Source: Pseudomonas sp. NBRC 111124 (GTDB lineage: Bacteria > Pseudomonadota > Gammaproteobacteria > Pseudomonadales > Pseudomonadaceae). Taken from it: 64,000 nucleotides of DNA. This document shows positions 49,452 to 57,350 of this stretch, one piece after another; the first letter of the stretch is position 1; each line of letters begins with the position of its first letter. The position numbers and the translations under genes were made by a program. The notes beneath the pieces were generated by a model. The model searched no databases and was not told the DNA's origin. It worked only from the letters and a program-made list of their open reading frames with translations. The DNA lies in NCBI RefSeq assembly GCF_001320245.1, contig NZ_BCBA01000012.1, positions 62,001 to 126,000 on the forward strand, given 5' to 3'.

Positions 49452-50477
49452 TCAGGCTTTGGGCATTGCGGCGATCGCATCGACCGCTTCGCGAATCAGC
49501 GCTGGCCCCTTGTAAATGAAGCCCGAGTAGATCTGCACCAGGCTCGCACCCGCGGCGATCTTCTCTGCCGCATGACGGCCTTCGGTAATGCCACCGGCGG
49601 CGATGATCGGCAGCTTGCCACCCAGCTCGCCCGCCAGCACCTTGACGATGTGCGTGCTCTTCTCCAGCACTGGCGCACCCGACAGGCCACCGGCCTCACC
49701 ACCATGCTCCAGCCCTTCGACGCCCACTCGGCCCAGGGTGGTGTTGGTGGCAATTACCGCATCCATTCCCGATTCCATCAGCGCCGCTGCCACCAGTGCG
49801 GTTTCCTCGTCGCTCATGTCCGGGGCGATCTTGATCGCCAGCGGGACGCGCTTGCCATGCTCGGCGGCCAGCTGCTCCCGGCGTTCGGCCAGAGCATCGA
49901 GCAGTTGCTTGAGCGAGTCGCCGAACTGCAGGCTGCGCAGGCCAGGCGTGTTTGGCGAGCTGACGTTCACGGTGATGTAGCTGGCTTCGGTATAGACCTT
50001 GTTCAGGCAGATCAGGTAGTCGTCGACCGCCCGCTCGACCGGGGTATCGAAGTTCTTGCCGATGTTGATGCCCAGCACACCGTCATAGCGCGAAGCACGC
50101 ACGCGCTCGAGCAGGTGATCGACGCCCAGGTTGTTGAAGCCCATGCGATTGATGATCGCCGTCGCCTGCGGCAGGCGGAACAGCCGCGGCTTGGGGTTGC
50201 CCGGCTGCGGGCGCGGGGTCACGGTGCCAATCTCGACGAAGCCGAAGCCCAGCTGGGCGAAGCCGTCGATGGCCGCACCGTTCTTGTCCAGGCCCGCCGC
50301 CAGCCCTACCGGGTTGGCGAAGTTCAAGCCCATCACGGTCACCGGCAGCGCGGCCGGCTGTTTGCACAGCACACCGTTGAGCCCAAGCCGGCCACCGGCG
50401 CCGATCAGGTCCAGGGACAGGTCATGGGAGGTTTCCGGGGAAAGCTTGAACAGCAGCTGGCGGGCCAGGGTATACAT
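49452..50477 (-). CDS. pyrD: Dihydroorotate dehydrogenase (quinone), class 2
   Basis: 341-residue membrane-associated flavoenzyme oxidising dihydroorotate to orotate in pyrimidine synthesis with ubiquinone as acceptor. The N-terminal amphipathic extension typical of class 2 is [20 protein letters not shown]. The core shows [46 protein letters not shown] with the catalytic Ser, and [20 protein letters not shown]. It starts at ATG 50477 and is convergent with rmf across its terminator and divergent from nasS. Confidence 0.97.
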   Translation of the reverse strand: MYTLARQLLFKLSPETSHDLSLDLIGAGGRLGLNGVLCKQPAALPVTVMGLNFANPVGLAAGLDKNGAAIDGFAQLGFGFVEIGTVTPRPQPGNPKPRLFRLPQATAIINRMGFNNLGVDHLLERVRASRYDGVLGINIGKNFDTPVERAVDDYLICLNKVYTEASYITVNVSSPNTPGLRSLQFGDSLKQLLDALAERREQLAAEHGKRVPLAIKIAPDMSDEETALVAAALMESGMDAVIATNTTLGRVGVEGLEHGGEAGGLSGAPVLEKSTHIVKVLAGELGGKLPIIAAGGITEGRHAAEKIAAGASLVQIYSGFIYKGPALIREAVDAIAAMPKA

Positions 50478-50545
50478 GGGCGGGGAAGGCTCGGGGTGAG
50501 TGAGGCAGCGATTATAGCCAGCGCGCGCCCGGCATGACAGGGGCT

Positions 50546-50561
50546 TGGCACATGGGTTGCT
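50546..50561 (+). promoter_or_regulatory. Sigma-54 promoter of nasS
   Basis: TGGCAC-ATGGG-TTGCT is an exact match to the sigma-54 consensus TGGCAC-N5-TTGC(A/T) including the invariant -24 GG and -12 GC. The predicted start near 50572 leaves about 33 bases before the nasS GTG. It implies nitrogen-dependent activation by NtrC or another enhancer-binding protein. Confidence 0.88.
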
Positions 50562-50604
50562 ACTTCCCTCGCCATCAGCCTATTGCGTACGGGCGAGGAC
50601 CTTT

Positions 50605-51807
50605 GTGAATACCGCTCCCCTAGCCTGGGTAAACGGCAGCGACGCGCCGGAAAAACCCAGCCTCAACATCGGCTACATGGCCCTGACCGATTGCGCCTCG
50701 GTGGTGGTCGCCGCCACCCAGGGCTTCGCCCAGCAACACGGTCTGACCCTCAACCTCAAGCGTCAGGGCTCCTGGGCCGGCCTGCGCGACAAGCTGGCCA
50801 GCGGCGAACTGGATGCCGCCCATTGCCTCTACGGGCTGGTCTACGCCGTGCACCTGGGCATCGGTGGTGTGCCGGCCAGCGACATGGCGGTGCTCATGGG
50901 GCTGAACCAGAATGCCCAGGCGATCAACCTGTCGCCGGCCCTGCAGCACAGGGGCGTGACCAGCCCTGAGGCACTGGCTAAGCTGGTGCACCAGCAAGGC
51001 GCACGACTGACCTTTGCCCAAACCTTCCCCACCGGCACCCACGCCATGTGGCTGTATTACTGGCTGGCCAGCCAGGGCATCCACCCGCTGCACGACGTCA
51101 ACAGCGTGGTGGTGCCACCGGCCCAGATGGCGGCACATGTCCAGGCCGGTCGCATCGACGGCTTCTGCGTCGGCGAACCCTGGTCCGCCGCTGCCGTCAG
51201 CCAAGGCCAGGGCTTTACCCTGGCCACCAGCCAGTCGATCTGGCCCGACCACCCGGAGAAGGTACTGGCCTGCGCCCGCGCCTTCGTCGAGCACTATCCC
51301 AACAGCGCACGCGCTCTGGTAAAGGCAGTGCTAGCTGCCAGCCGGTTCATCGAACAGAGTCCAGAGAACCTGCGCAGCACCGCACAATTGCTCAGCGGCA
51401 GCCCCTACCTGGACACGCCGCTGGAAAACCTCGAGCCGCGCTTGCTAGGCGACTATCAGGACGGCCTGGGCAACGCCTGGCACGACCGTCACAGCCTGCG
51501 CCTGTACGACCAGGGCCGCGTCAATCTGCCTTATCTGTCGGACGGCATGTGGTTCATGACCCAGTTCCGTCGCTGGGGCCTGTTGCGCGACGACCCCGAT
51601 TACCTAGCCGTGGCGCGGCAGGTGCAGCAGCTGGAGCTGTATATCGAGGCCGCTACCGCACTCGGCGTGCCTTGCCCCGCGTCAGCGATGCGCAGCAGCC
51701 TGCTGATCGACGGCACGCGCTGGGACGGCAGTGATCCGTATGCCTATGCCCGCAGCTTCCACCTGCACGCCTTGGGCGAAATGCCCGATGCCCGGATCGG
51801 TCTGTGA
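50605..51807 (+). CDS. nasS: Nitrate/nitrite sensor protein NasS
   Basis: 400-residue protein of the NrtA/CmpA nitrate-binding family but without signal peptide or lipobox, which marks it as the cytoplasmic sensor NasS rather than a transporter subunit. Family segments are LNIGYMALTDCASVVVAATQ, WAGLRDKLASGELDAAH, GRIDGFCVGEPWSAAAV and YLSDGMWFMTQFRRWG. NasS holds NasT inactive until nitrate or nitrite binds. The GTG at 50605 was chosen because GAGGAC lies six bases upstream and 33 bases of leader follow the sigma-54 start; the in-frame ATG at 50545 overlaps the promoter. nasT starts 11 bases after its stop. Confidence 0.92.
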   Translation: MNTAPLAWVNGSDAPEKPSLNIGYMALTDCASVVVAATQGFAQQHGLTLNLKRQGSWAGLRDKLASGELDAAHCLYGLVYAVHLGIGGVPASDMAVLMGLNQNAQAINLSPALQHRGVTSPEALAKLVHQQGARLTFAQTFPTGTHAMWLYYWLASQGIHPLHDVNSVVVPPAQMAAHVQAGRIDGFCVGEPWSAAAVSQGQGFTLATSQSIWPDHPEKVLACARAFVEHYPNSARALVKAVLAASRFIEQSPENLRSTAQLLSGSPYLDTPLENLEPRLLGDYQDGLGNAWHDRHSLRLYDQGRVNLPYLSDGMWFMTQFRRWGLLRDDPDYLAVARQVQQLELYIEAATALGVPCPASAMRSSLLIDGTRWDGSDPYAYARSFHLHALGEMPDARIGL

Positions 51808-51818
51808 GGACCATGGCC

Positions 51819-52394
51819 ATGCTGCGCATCTTGCTGATAGACGATACCCAAAAAAAGCTTGGCCGCCTGAAGGCCGCACTGCGCGAAGCGGGGTTCGAAG
51901 TGATCGAGGCCCCAGACCTGACCATTGATCTGCCCGCTTGCGTCGGAACAGTGCGCCCGGATGTCGTGCTGATCGATACCGACTCACCCGACCGCGATGT
52001 CATGGAACAGGTGGTGCTGGTCAGCCGAGACCAGCCGCGCCCCATCCTACTGTTCACCGACGAGCACGACCCGGCGATGATGCGCCAGGCGATCCAGGCC
52101 GGGGTTAGCGCCTACATCGTGGAAGGCATTCATGCCGCCCGGCTGCAGCCGATACTCGATGTGGCCATGGCCCGCTTCGAGAGCGACCAGGCGCTCAAGG
52201 CCCAGCTGCTCGCACGCGACCAGCAACTGGCCGAGCGCAAGCGCATCGAGCAGGCCAAGGGGTTGCTGATGAAAATGAAGGACTGCAACGAGGAGCAGGC
52301 CTACACCCTGATGCGCCGACAGGCCATGAGTCGGCAGCAGAAGCTGATCCAGGTGGCCGAACAGATCATTGCCATGCATGAAATGCTCGGCTGA
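51819..52394 (+). CDS. nasT: ANTAR-domain antiterminator NasT
   Basis: 191-residue RNA-binding antiterminator. The N-terminal receiver-like domain has the acidic pair in MLRILLIDDTQKKLGRLKAA and an Asp near residue 53 (VVLIDTDSPDRD). The C-terminal ANTAR domain reads RKRIEQAKGLLMKMKDCNEE and QAYTLMRRQAMSRQQKLIQV. Free NasT binds a two-hairpin leader and lets polymerase pass the terminator in front of nitrate genes. The ATG at 51819 sits eight bases after GAGGA, better than ATG 51813 at two bases. Its own target lies 37 bases past its stop, in the nasA leader. Confidence 0.94.
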   Translation: MLRILLIDDTQKKLGRLKAALREAGFEVIEAPDLTIDLPACVGTVRPDVVLIDTDSPDRDVMEQVVLVSRDQPRPILLFTDEHDPAMMRQAIQAGVSAYIVEGIHAARLQPILDVAMARFESDQALKAQLLARDQQLAERKRIEQAKGLLMKMKDCNEEQAYTLMRRQAMSRQQKLIQVAEQIIAMHEMLG

Positions 52395-52400
52395 TCGAGT

Positions 52401-52416
52401 TGGCCCAGCTCTTGCT
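52401..52416 (+). promoter_or_regulatory. Sigma-54 promoter of nasA
   Basis: TGGCCC-AGCTC-TTGCT has the -24 GG and -12 GC at exact spacing and differs from TGGCAC-N5-TTGC by one base. The predicted start near 52427 lies just before the first ANTAR hairpin (52431), which supports both calls. Confidence 0.78.
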
Positions 52417-52430
52417 CAAAATACTTCACC

Positions 52431-52476
52431 GGTAGCCAACGGCGGTTGCCTCATAAGACTCCCGACAAAGACGTCG
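52431..52476 (+). ncRNA. ANTAR (NasT) target: two hexaloop hairpins in the nasA leader
   Basis: P1 is GGTAGCC (52431-52437), loop AACGGC, GGTTGCC (52444-52450). P2 is CGAC (52463-52466), loop AAAGAC, GTCG (52473-52476), with a 12-base linker between. Both six-base loops have A at position 1 and G at position 4, the rule known for ANTAR substrates. P2 shares bases 52467-52476 with the 5' arm of the terminator, so NasT binding would block terminator formation. Confidence 0.88.
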
Positions 52477-52520
52477 CTCTCCCCTCCACGCCAGTGGACC
52501 GGGTAGCGGCGTCTTTTTTC
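52467..52520 (+). terminator. Leader terminator (attenuator) of nasA
   Basis: AAAGACGTCGCT (52467-52478) pairs over 12 positions (one G-T) with AGCGGCGTCTTT (52505-52516), enclosing an inner stem TCCAC/GTGGA, and runs into further T residues. It ends 32 bases before the nasA ATG and competes with ANTAR hairpin P2. Confidence 0.92.
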
Positions 52521-52551
52521 GTTCCCGTTGCTTTGCCGAGTGAGGTGTTCG

Positions 52552-53763
52552 ATGAGTACCAGCTTCTGGAAATCCGGGCATGTGCCCACGCTGTTCGCCG
52601 CGTTCCTGTACTTCGACCTGAGTTTCATGGTCTGGTACCTGCTGGGCCCGCTGGCGGTGCAGATCGCTGCCGACCTGCAATTGAGCGCCCAGCAGCGTGG
52701 CCTGATGGTGGCCACGCCGATCCTTGCCGGTGCGGTGCTGCGCTTCGTCATGGGCGTGCTGGTCGATCGCCTGTCGCCGAAGACCGCCGGCCTGATTGGC
52801 CAGGTGATCGTCATCGTCGCCCTGGCCGGCGCCTGGTACCTGGGCGTGCACACTTATGGGCAAGCCCTGCTGCTGGGCGTGTTCCTCGGTGTTGCCGGTG
52901 CCTCGTTCGCCGTGTCGCTGCCGCTCGCCTCGCAGTGGTACCTGCCACAACATCAGGGCAAGGCCATGGGGATCGCTGGCGCGGGCAACTCCGGCACGGT
53001 GTTCGCCGCCCTGCTGGCGCCGGTGCTCGCCGCTGCGTTTGGCTGGAACAATGTGTTCGGCTTTGCCGTGCTGCCGCTGCTGCTGACCCTGGCGCTGTTC
53101 GCCCTGCTCGCCCGCAATGCCCCACAACGGCCCAAACCAAAAGCTGCGGCCGACTACCTCAAGGCCCTTGGCGACCGTGACAGCTGGTGGTTCATGTTCT
53201 TCTACAGCGTCACCTTCGGCGGCTTCATTGGCCTGGCCAGCGCGCTGCCCGGCTACTTCAGCGACCAGTACGCCCTGAGCCCGGTCACCGCCGGTTACTA
53301 CACCGCTGCCTGTGTGTTCGCCGGCAGCCTGATGCGCCCGCTGGGTGGCGCGATGGCCGACCGTTTCGGCGGCATCCGCACCCTGCTGGCCATGTACAGC
53401 GTGGCCGCCATCTGCATCGCCGCGGTCGGTTTCAACCTGCCAAGTGCCGCAGCCGCCCTGGCGCTGTTCGTCTGCGCGATGCTCGGCCTCGGTGCCGGCA
53501 ATGGCGCGGTGTTCCAGCTGGTACCGCAACGCTTTCGTCAAGAGATCGGCGTGATGACCGGGCTGATCGGCATGGCCGGTGGCATCGGTGGCTTCCTGCT
53601 GGCAGCAGGACTCGGCACCCTCAAGCAGCACACCGGCGACTATCAACTGGGCTTGTGGCTGTTTGCCAGTCTTGGCCTGATTGCCTGGTTCGGCCTGCAT
53701 GGGGTCAAGCAACGCTGGCGCACCACCTGGGGCTCGGCAGCGGTTACTGCGGCACGGGTCTGA
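52552..53763 (+). CDS. nasA: MFS nitrate/nitrite transporter NasA (NarK family)
   Basis: 403-residue inner-membrane transporter with 12 predicted helices and the nitrate-signature regions GIAGAGNSGTVFAALLAPVL (first NS motif) and GLGAGNGAVFQLVPQRFRQE (second). The start MSTSFWKSGHVPTLFAAFLY at ATG 52552 has GAGGTG upstream. It imports nitrate for assimilation. Expression should need the sigma-54 promoter at 52401 and NasT-dependent read-through of the attenuator. The PP2C/kinase gene follows nine bases after its stop. Confidence 0.94.
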   Translation: MSTSFWKSGHVPTLFAAFLYFDLSFMVWYLLGPLAVQIAADLQLSAQQRGLMVATPILAGAVLRFVMGVLVDRLSPKTAGLIGQVIVIVALAGAWYLGVHTYGQALLLGVFLGVAGASFAVSLPLASQWYLPQHQGKAMGIAGAGNSGTVFAALLAPVLAAAFGWNNVFGFAVLPLLLTLALFALLARNAPQRPKPKAAADYLKALGDRDSWWFMFFYSVTFGGFIGLASALPGYFSDQYALSPVTAGYYTAACVFAGSLMRPLGGAMADRFGGIRTLLAMYSVAAICIAAVGFNLPSAAAALALFVCAMLGLGAGNGAVFQLVPQRFRQEIGVMTGLIGMAGGIGGFLLAAGLGTLKQHTGDYQLGLWLFASLGLIAWFGLHGVKQRWRTTWGSAAVTAARV

Positions 53764-53772
53764 GGCAGCGCC

Positions 53773-55440
53773 ATGAGCCTGCAATTGAGTTTTGCCCAGG
53801 CCAGCGCCACCGGGCCTCGCACGGAGAACCAGGACGCTTTGCGCCTGGTCACGCCGGCGCCGGAGCTGGCCGCCAGCAAGGGTTACCTGTTTGCGCTCGC
53901 CGATGGCGTCAGCCAGTGCGCCGACGGTGGCCTCGCAGCCCGCGCCAGCCTGCAGGCACTGGCCATGGACTACTACGCCACGCCCGCCACCTGGGGCGTG
54001 GCCCAGGCCCTGGACCGCCTGCTGCTGGCACAGAACCGTTGGTTGCGCGCCCAGGGCAATCAACCGCTGCTAACCACACTGAGCGCCCTGGTGCTGCGCG
54101 GGCGCCGCTTCACCTTGGCACACGTGGGCGACTGCCGGGCCTATCGCTGGCACGCCGGGCGCCTGCAGTGCCTGAGCGAAGACCACGTCTGGGACCAAGC
54201 CGGCATGCAGCACGTGCTCAAGCGCGCGCTGGGCCTGGACCAGCACCTGCTGGTCGACTACCTGGACGGCGAACTGCAGGCCGGTGAATGCTACTTGCTG
54301 CTCAGCGATGGTGTATGGGCCAGCCTGGGCGACCAGCACATCCAGGCCGTGCTGCGCGAGCAGCCCGACCTGCAGGTGGCCGCCGATACCCTGGTTGCCA
54401 GCGCCCATCACAATGGCAGCCAGGACAATGCCAGTGCCTTGCTGGTGCGGGTCGAGCAATTGGGTACGGCCAACCTCGGCGACACCCTGGTGCAACTGCA
54501 GCAGTGGCCATTGCCAGGCCCGCTGCGGGACACCCAAACGATCGATGGTTGGCAGGTTGAAACGCGCCTGAAACAAAGCCGCCAGTCACTGCTCTATCGT
54601 GTACGCGACACCCAAGGCCGGCCATGGCTGCTGAAGACCCTGCCTGAGCACCGCGAACAGGAGCCCGGCGCCGCCCAAGCCCTGCTGCTGGAGGAGTGGT
54701 TCCTGCGCCGGGTTGCAGGCCGCCACTTTCCCGAGCTGCATGCTGCCAGCCAGCGCCAGCACCTTTACTATGTGATGCGCGAGCACAGCGGCAAGACCCT
54801 CGCGGCCCACGTCGCCGAGCAGGGTCCATTGGCGCTGGCCCAGTGGATGGAAATCGCCCGCCAACTGCTGCAAGCGGTCGGCGTGCTGCACCGGCGCAAC
54901 CTGCTGCACCGTGACATCAACCCCGACAACCTGCACCTGGGTGATGACGGCCAGCTGCGGCTGCTGGATTTCGGCTTGGCGTACTGCCCCGGCCTTTCCC
55001 AAGAGCCGCTGCACGAACTGCCCGGCACGCCCTCGTTCATTGCCCCGGAAGCCTTCGAAGGCCAGCCGCCGAGCCCACGCCAGGACCTGTACGCGGTCGG
55101 CGTCACCCTCTATCACCTGCTGACTGGGCACTACCCCTACGGCGAGATCGAGGCTTTCCAGCGCCCCCGCTTCGGCCAGGCGGTCAACGCCTCGCGCTAT
55201 CGCCCCGACTTGCCTGAATGGCTGCAGCACAACCTGCAGCAAGCCGTGGAGACGGACCCGGCGCAACGCTTTGAAACCGCCGAACAGTGGTTGCTTCTGC
55301 TCGAACGCGGCGACCGCCAGCCACTGCCAAGCCGTCCGCGCCCGTTGCTCGAGCGCGAGCCACTGAAGGTCTGGCAAACCCTGGCCCTGCTGTCCCTGTT
55401 GTTCAACCTGATTCTGCTCTTCGCCCTGCTCAAGGGCTGA
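53773..55440 (+). CDS. Fused PP2C phosphatase / Ser-Thr protein kinase with C-terminal anchor
   Basis: 555-residue bifunctional protein. Residues 1-230 form a PP2C-type phosphatase (RTENQDAL, LFALADGVSQCADGG, LAHVGDCRAYRW, LLLSDGVWASLGD, SQDNASALLV, giving the metal-binding Asp set). Residues 265-515 form a eukaryote-like kinase: Lys near 288 (WLLKTLPE), catalytic Asp near 381 in LLHRDINPDNLHL and DFG Asp near 399. One C-terminal transmembrane helix (about 533-553) anchors it. It follows nasA by nine bases and so shares its nitrate-controlled transcription. Similar genes sit beside nasA in other pseudomonads. A role in nitrate uptake control is plausible but unproven. Confidence 0.93.
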   Translation: MSLQLSFAQASATGPRTENQDALRLVTPAPELAASKGYLFALADGVSQCADGGLAARASLQALAMDYYATPATWGVAQALDRLLLAQNRWLRAQGNQPLLTTLSALVLRGRRFTLAHVGDCRAYRWHAGRLQCLSEDHVWDQAGMQHVLKRALGLDQHLLVDYLDGELQAGECYLLLSDGVWASLGDQHIQAVLREQPDLQVAADTLVASAHHNGSQDNASALLVRVEQLGTANLGDTLVQLQQWPLPGPLRDTQTIDGWQVETRLKQSRQSLLYRVRDTQGRPWLLKTLPEHREQEPGAAQALLLEEWFLRRVAGRHFPELHAASQRQHLYYVMREHSGKTLAAHVAEQGPLALAQWMEIARQLLQAVGVLHRRNLLHRDINPDNLHLGDDGQLRLLDFGLAYCPGLSQEPLHELPGTPSFIAPEAFEGQPPSPRQDLYAVGVTLYHLLTGHYPYGEIEAFQRPRFGQAVNASRYRPDLPEWLQHNLQQAVETDPAQRFETAEQWLLLLERGDRQPLPSRPRPLLEREPLKVWQTLALLSLLFNLILLFALLKG

Positions 55441-55477
55441 ACTCGCTCGCGGTTGACGGCACAAATTTCAGGCAAAG

Positions 55478-55503
55478 AAAAACCCGGCCGAGGCCGGGTT
55501 TTT
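55478..55503. terminator. Bidirectional terminator between the kinase gene and oprF
   Basis: AAAAACCCGGCC (55478-55489) and GGCCGGGTTTTT (55492-55503) form a 12-base palindrome with A and T tracts, so it ends both convergent transcripts. Confidence 0.95.
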
Positions 55504-55522
55504 CATTGAAGCTTCAGGCCAA

Positions 55523-56560
55523 TTACTTGGACTGGGCTTCTACCTGAGCTTCAACGCGACGGTTGATAGCGCGGCCTTCTTCGGTGGCGTTGTCGGCAAC
55601 CGGACGGGTTTCGCCGTAGCCAACCGAGTCAACACGGCTGGATTCTACGCCGTACTGCTGGGTCAGAACCTGCTTCACAGCGTTGGCACGACGCTCGGAC
55701 AGCTTCTGGTTGTAAGCGTCTGGGCCCACGGAGTCAGTGTGACCTTCAACCACGGTGGTGGTCTGTGGGTACTGCTTCATGAAGTCAGCCAGGTTCTTGA
55801 TGTCGCCGTAGCTGTTTGGCTTGACGACCGACTTGTCGAAGTCGAACTTGACGTCCAGCTCAACGCGAACGACTTCGGCAACAGCCGGGCAGCCATCAGC
55901 GTCAACGGTAACGTTGGCTGGGGTGTCTGGGCACTTGTCGACGTTGTCGCAAACGCCGTCGTTGTCGGAGTCGGAGCACACTTCAGCGACTGGAGCAGGC
56001 GCTGCAGCAACTTTGCCACCGCTGCCACCGAAGTTCAGACCAACACCCACGACTGGGCCCCACTCGGTGTTGCCGTCGTCGATGTTGTAGTTGGCTTCAA
56101 CGCCGGCACGGGCGAAGAACATGTCGGTGATGTACCACTTGGCGCCAGCGCCAACGTTGGCGAAGGTGGAGTGGTCACGGCCGTTACGAGTGGCCTGGCC
56201 CAGGCTCTCGTGCGCGAAACCAGCGGAAACGTACGGACGCAGAGCGTCGCCGACGGTACCGAAGTGGTAGGTAGCGTCCAGCTTGGCCTTGGAACCTTTG
56301 ATGTCTTTGTTGAAGACTTCGCCACGAGCGTTGTGAGTCTCGTTGTAGCCCAGGTCCAGGGATACGTCGTCAGTCAGGAAGTAACCCAGACGAACACCAG
56401 GGTTGGTGCCGTCGTTCTTGAAGTTACGCTCGCTGTCGTAGTACTGCTTGGTCACGTTGCCTTCGACTTCGACTGCGCCTTGGCCTTGAGCCAAAACGCC
56501 GAACGAAGTAGCTGCGACGAGCGAGCCAATGGCCAAGCCCAAGGTGTTTTTCAATTTCAT
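55523..56560 (-). CDS. oprF: Major outer-membrane porin OprF (OmpA family)
   Basis: 345-residue outer-membrane protein. The signal peptide is MKLKNTLGLAIGSLVAATSF ending near VLA. An eight-strand beta-barrel follows (about residues 25-180), then a proline/alanine-rich linker with a cysteine-containing thrombospondin type 3-like segment (SDSDNDGVCDNVDKCPDTPA), then a C-terminal OmpA domain (VVEGHTDSVGPDAYNQKLSE RRA) binding peptidoglycan. It gives envelope stability and slow nonspecific diffusion. sigX, encoding the ECF sigma factor known to drive oprF, lies 110 bases upstream in the same direction, so oprF is transcribed from its own region and probably also by read-through. Confidence 0.97.
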   Translation of the reverse strand: MKLKNTLGLAIGSLVAATSFGVLAQGQGAVEVEGNVTKQYYDSERNFKNDGTNPGVRLGYFLTDDVSLDLGYNETHNARGEVFNKDIKGSKAKLDATYHFGTVGDALRPYVSAGFAHESLGQATRNGRDHSTFANVGAGAKWYITDMFFARAGVEANYNIDDGNTEWGPVVGVGLNFGGSGGKVAAAPAPVAEVCSDSDNDGVCDNVDKCPDTPANVTVDADGCPAVAEVVRVELDVKFDFDKSVVKPNSYGDIKNLADFMKQYPQTTTVVEGHTDSVGPDAYNQKLSERRANAVKQVLTQQYGVESSRVDSVGYGETRPVADNATEEGRAINRRVEAQVEAQSK

Positions 56561-56670
56561 CCGTTAAATCCCCATCTGGTGATAGTTAAGCAGTCCCACC
56601 AACATCCGGGGGACAACTCGACGGCAAGTCTAGCAGAACTCGCCGATCCGTTAGAGATATTTACAAGGGA

Positions 56671-57261
56671 CTAAGTTTCATCCAGACCTGCAAATTTCTC
56701 ACGAAGCTTGTCTAGCGCGCGCTTGTAGCGCATTTTCGTTGCGCTCAAGCCCATGTGCATGATATCGGCGATTTCCTGAAATTCCAGTTCCGCGACAAAG
56801 CGCAGCACCAAAATTTCCCGATCGATCGGGTTCACATGCACCAGCCACTTGTCCAGCCCGCCTTTTTCTTCCGGTTTCGGAGCCTTCTCTTCGGACGCCT
56901 CTTCTATAGGGTCCAGGCTCAAGGCATCCATCAACCGGCGTTTACGACGCTCCTTGCGGTACTGGGTAATGCATTCGTTGTAGGTAATGCTGTAGAGCCA
57001 GGTCTTGAACTTGGACTTGCCCTCGAAGTTCTTCAGACCGTACAGCACTTTCAGCATCACTTCCTGACAGACATCATCAGCATCGCGGTCGTTCCCCAAA
57101 TAACGCGCACAGACGTTGAACAGGGTCCGCTGGTAGCGCCGCATGAGCTCCTCATAGGCGCGGGTTACGTGATACAGCTCCTCATGCGAACGCGCCACCA
57201 ACTCCTCGTCGGTGAGTTCGCGTGGGTCATAACGCATGGGCGGCGATTGAACTTTATTCAA
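56671..57261 (-). CDS. sigX: ECF RNA polymerase sigma factor SigX
   Basis: 196-residue ECF sigma factor with region 2 (YLGNDRDADDVCQEVMLKVL) and region 4 (REILVLRFVAELEFQEIADI, MGLSATKMRYKRALDKLREK). SigX controls oprF, lipid composition and membrane-stress genes and responds to osmotic change. The start is TTG at 57261 (MNKVQSPPMRYDPRELTDEE), giving the Pseudomonas SigX length; an ATG at 57237 is the alternative, and neither has a strong ribosome binding site. No anti-sigma gene is adjacent; instead cmpX lies 90 bases upstream in the same direction, the conserved crfX-cmpX-sigX-oprF order. Confidence 0.95.
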   Translation of the reverse strand: MNKVQSPPMRYDPRELTDEELVARSHEELYHVTRAYEELMRRYQRTLFNVCARYLGNDRDADDVCQEVMLKVLYGLKNFEGKSKFKTWLYSITYNECITQYRKERRKRRLMDALSLDPIEEASEEKAPKPEEKGGLDKWLVHVNPIDREILVLRFVAELEFQEIADIMHMGLSATKMRYKRALDKLREKFAGLDET

Positions 57262-57350
57262 AACGGATCTGGCCGACAGTCAGGTCAATGTCGCCGCTCA
57301 GCCCCATGGGGCGATTTTCGCGGCGGCATACATTAACAGCTTTTGTGCGG

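Noticed and set aside
52426..54063. 545-codon open frame on the minus strand across nasA
   Set aside because: Antisense to nasA and to the start of the kinase gene; low-complexity Gln/Gly/Ala/His composition.
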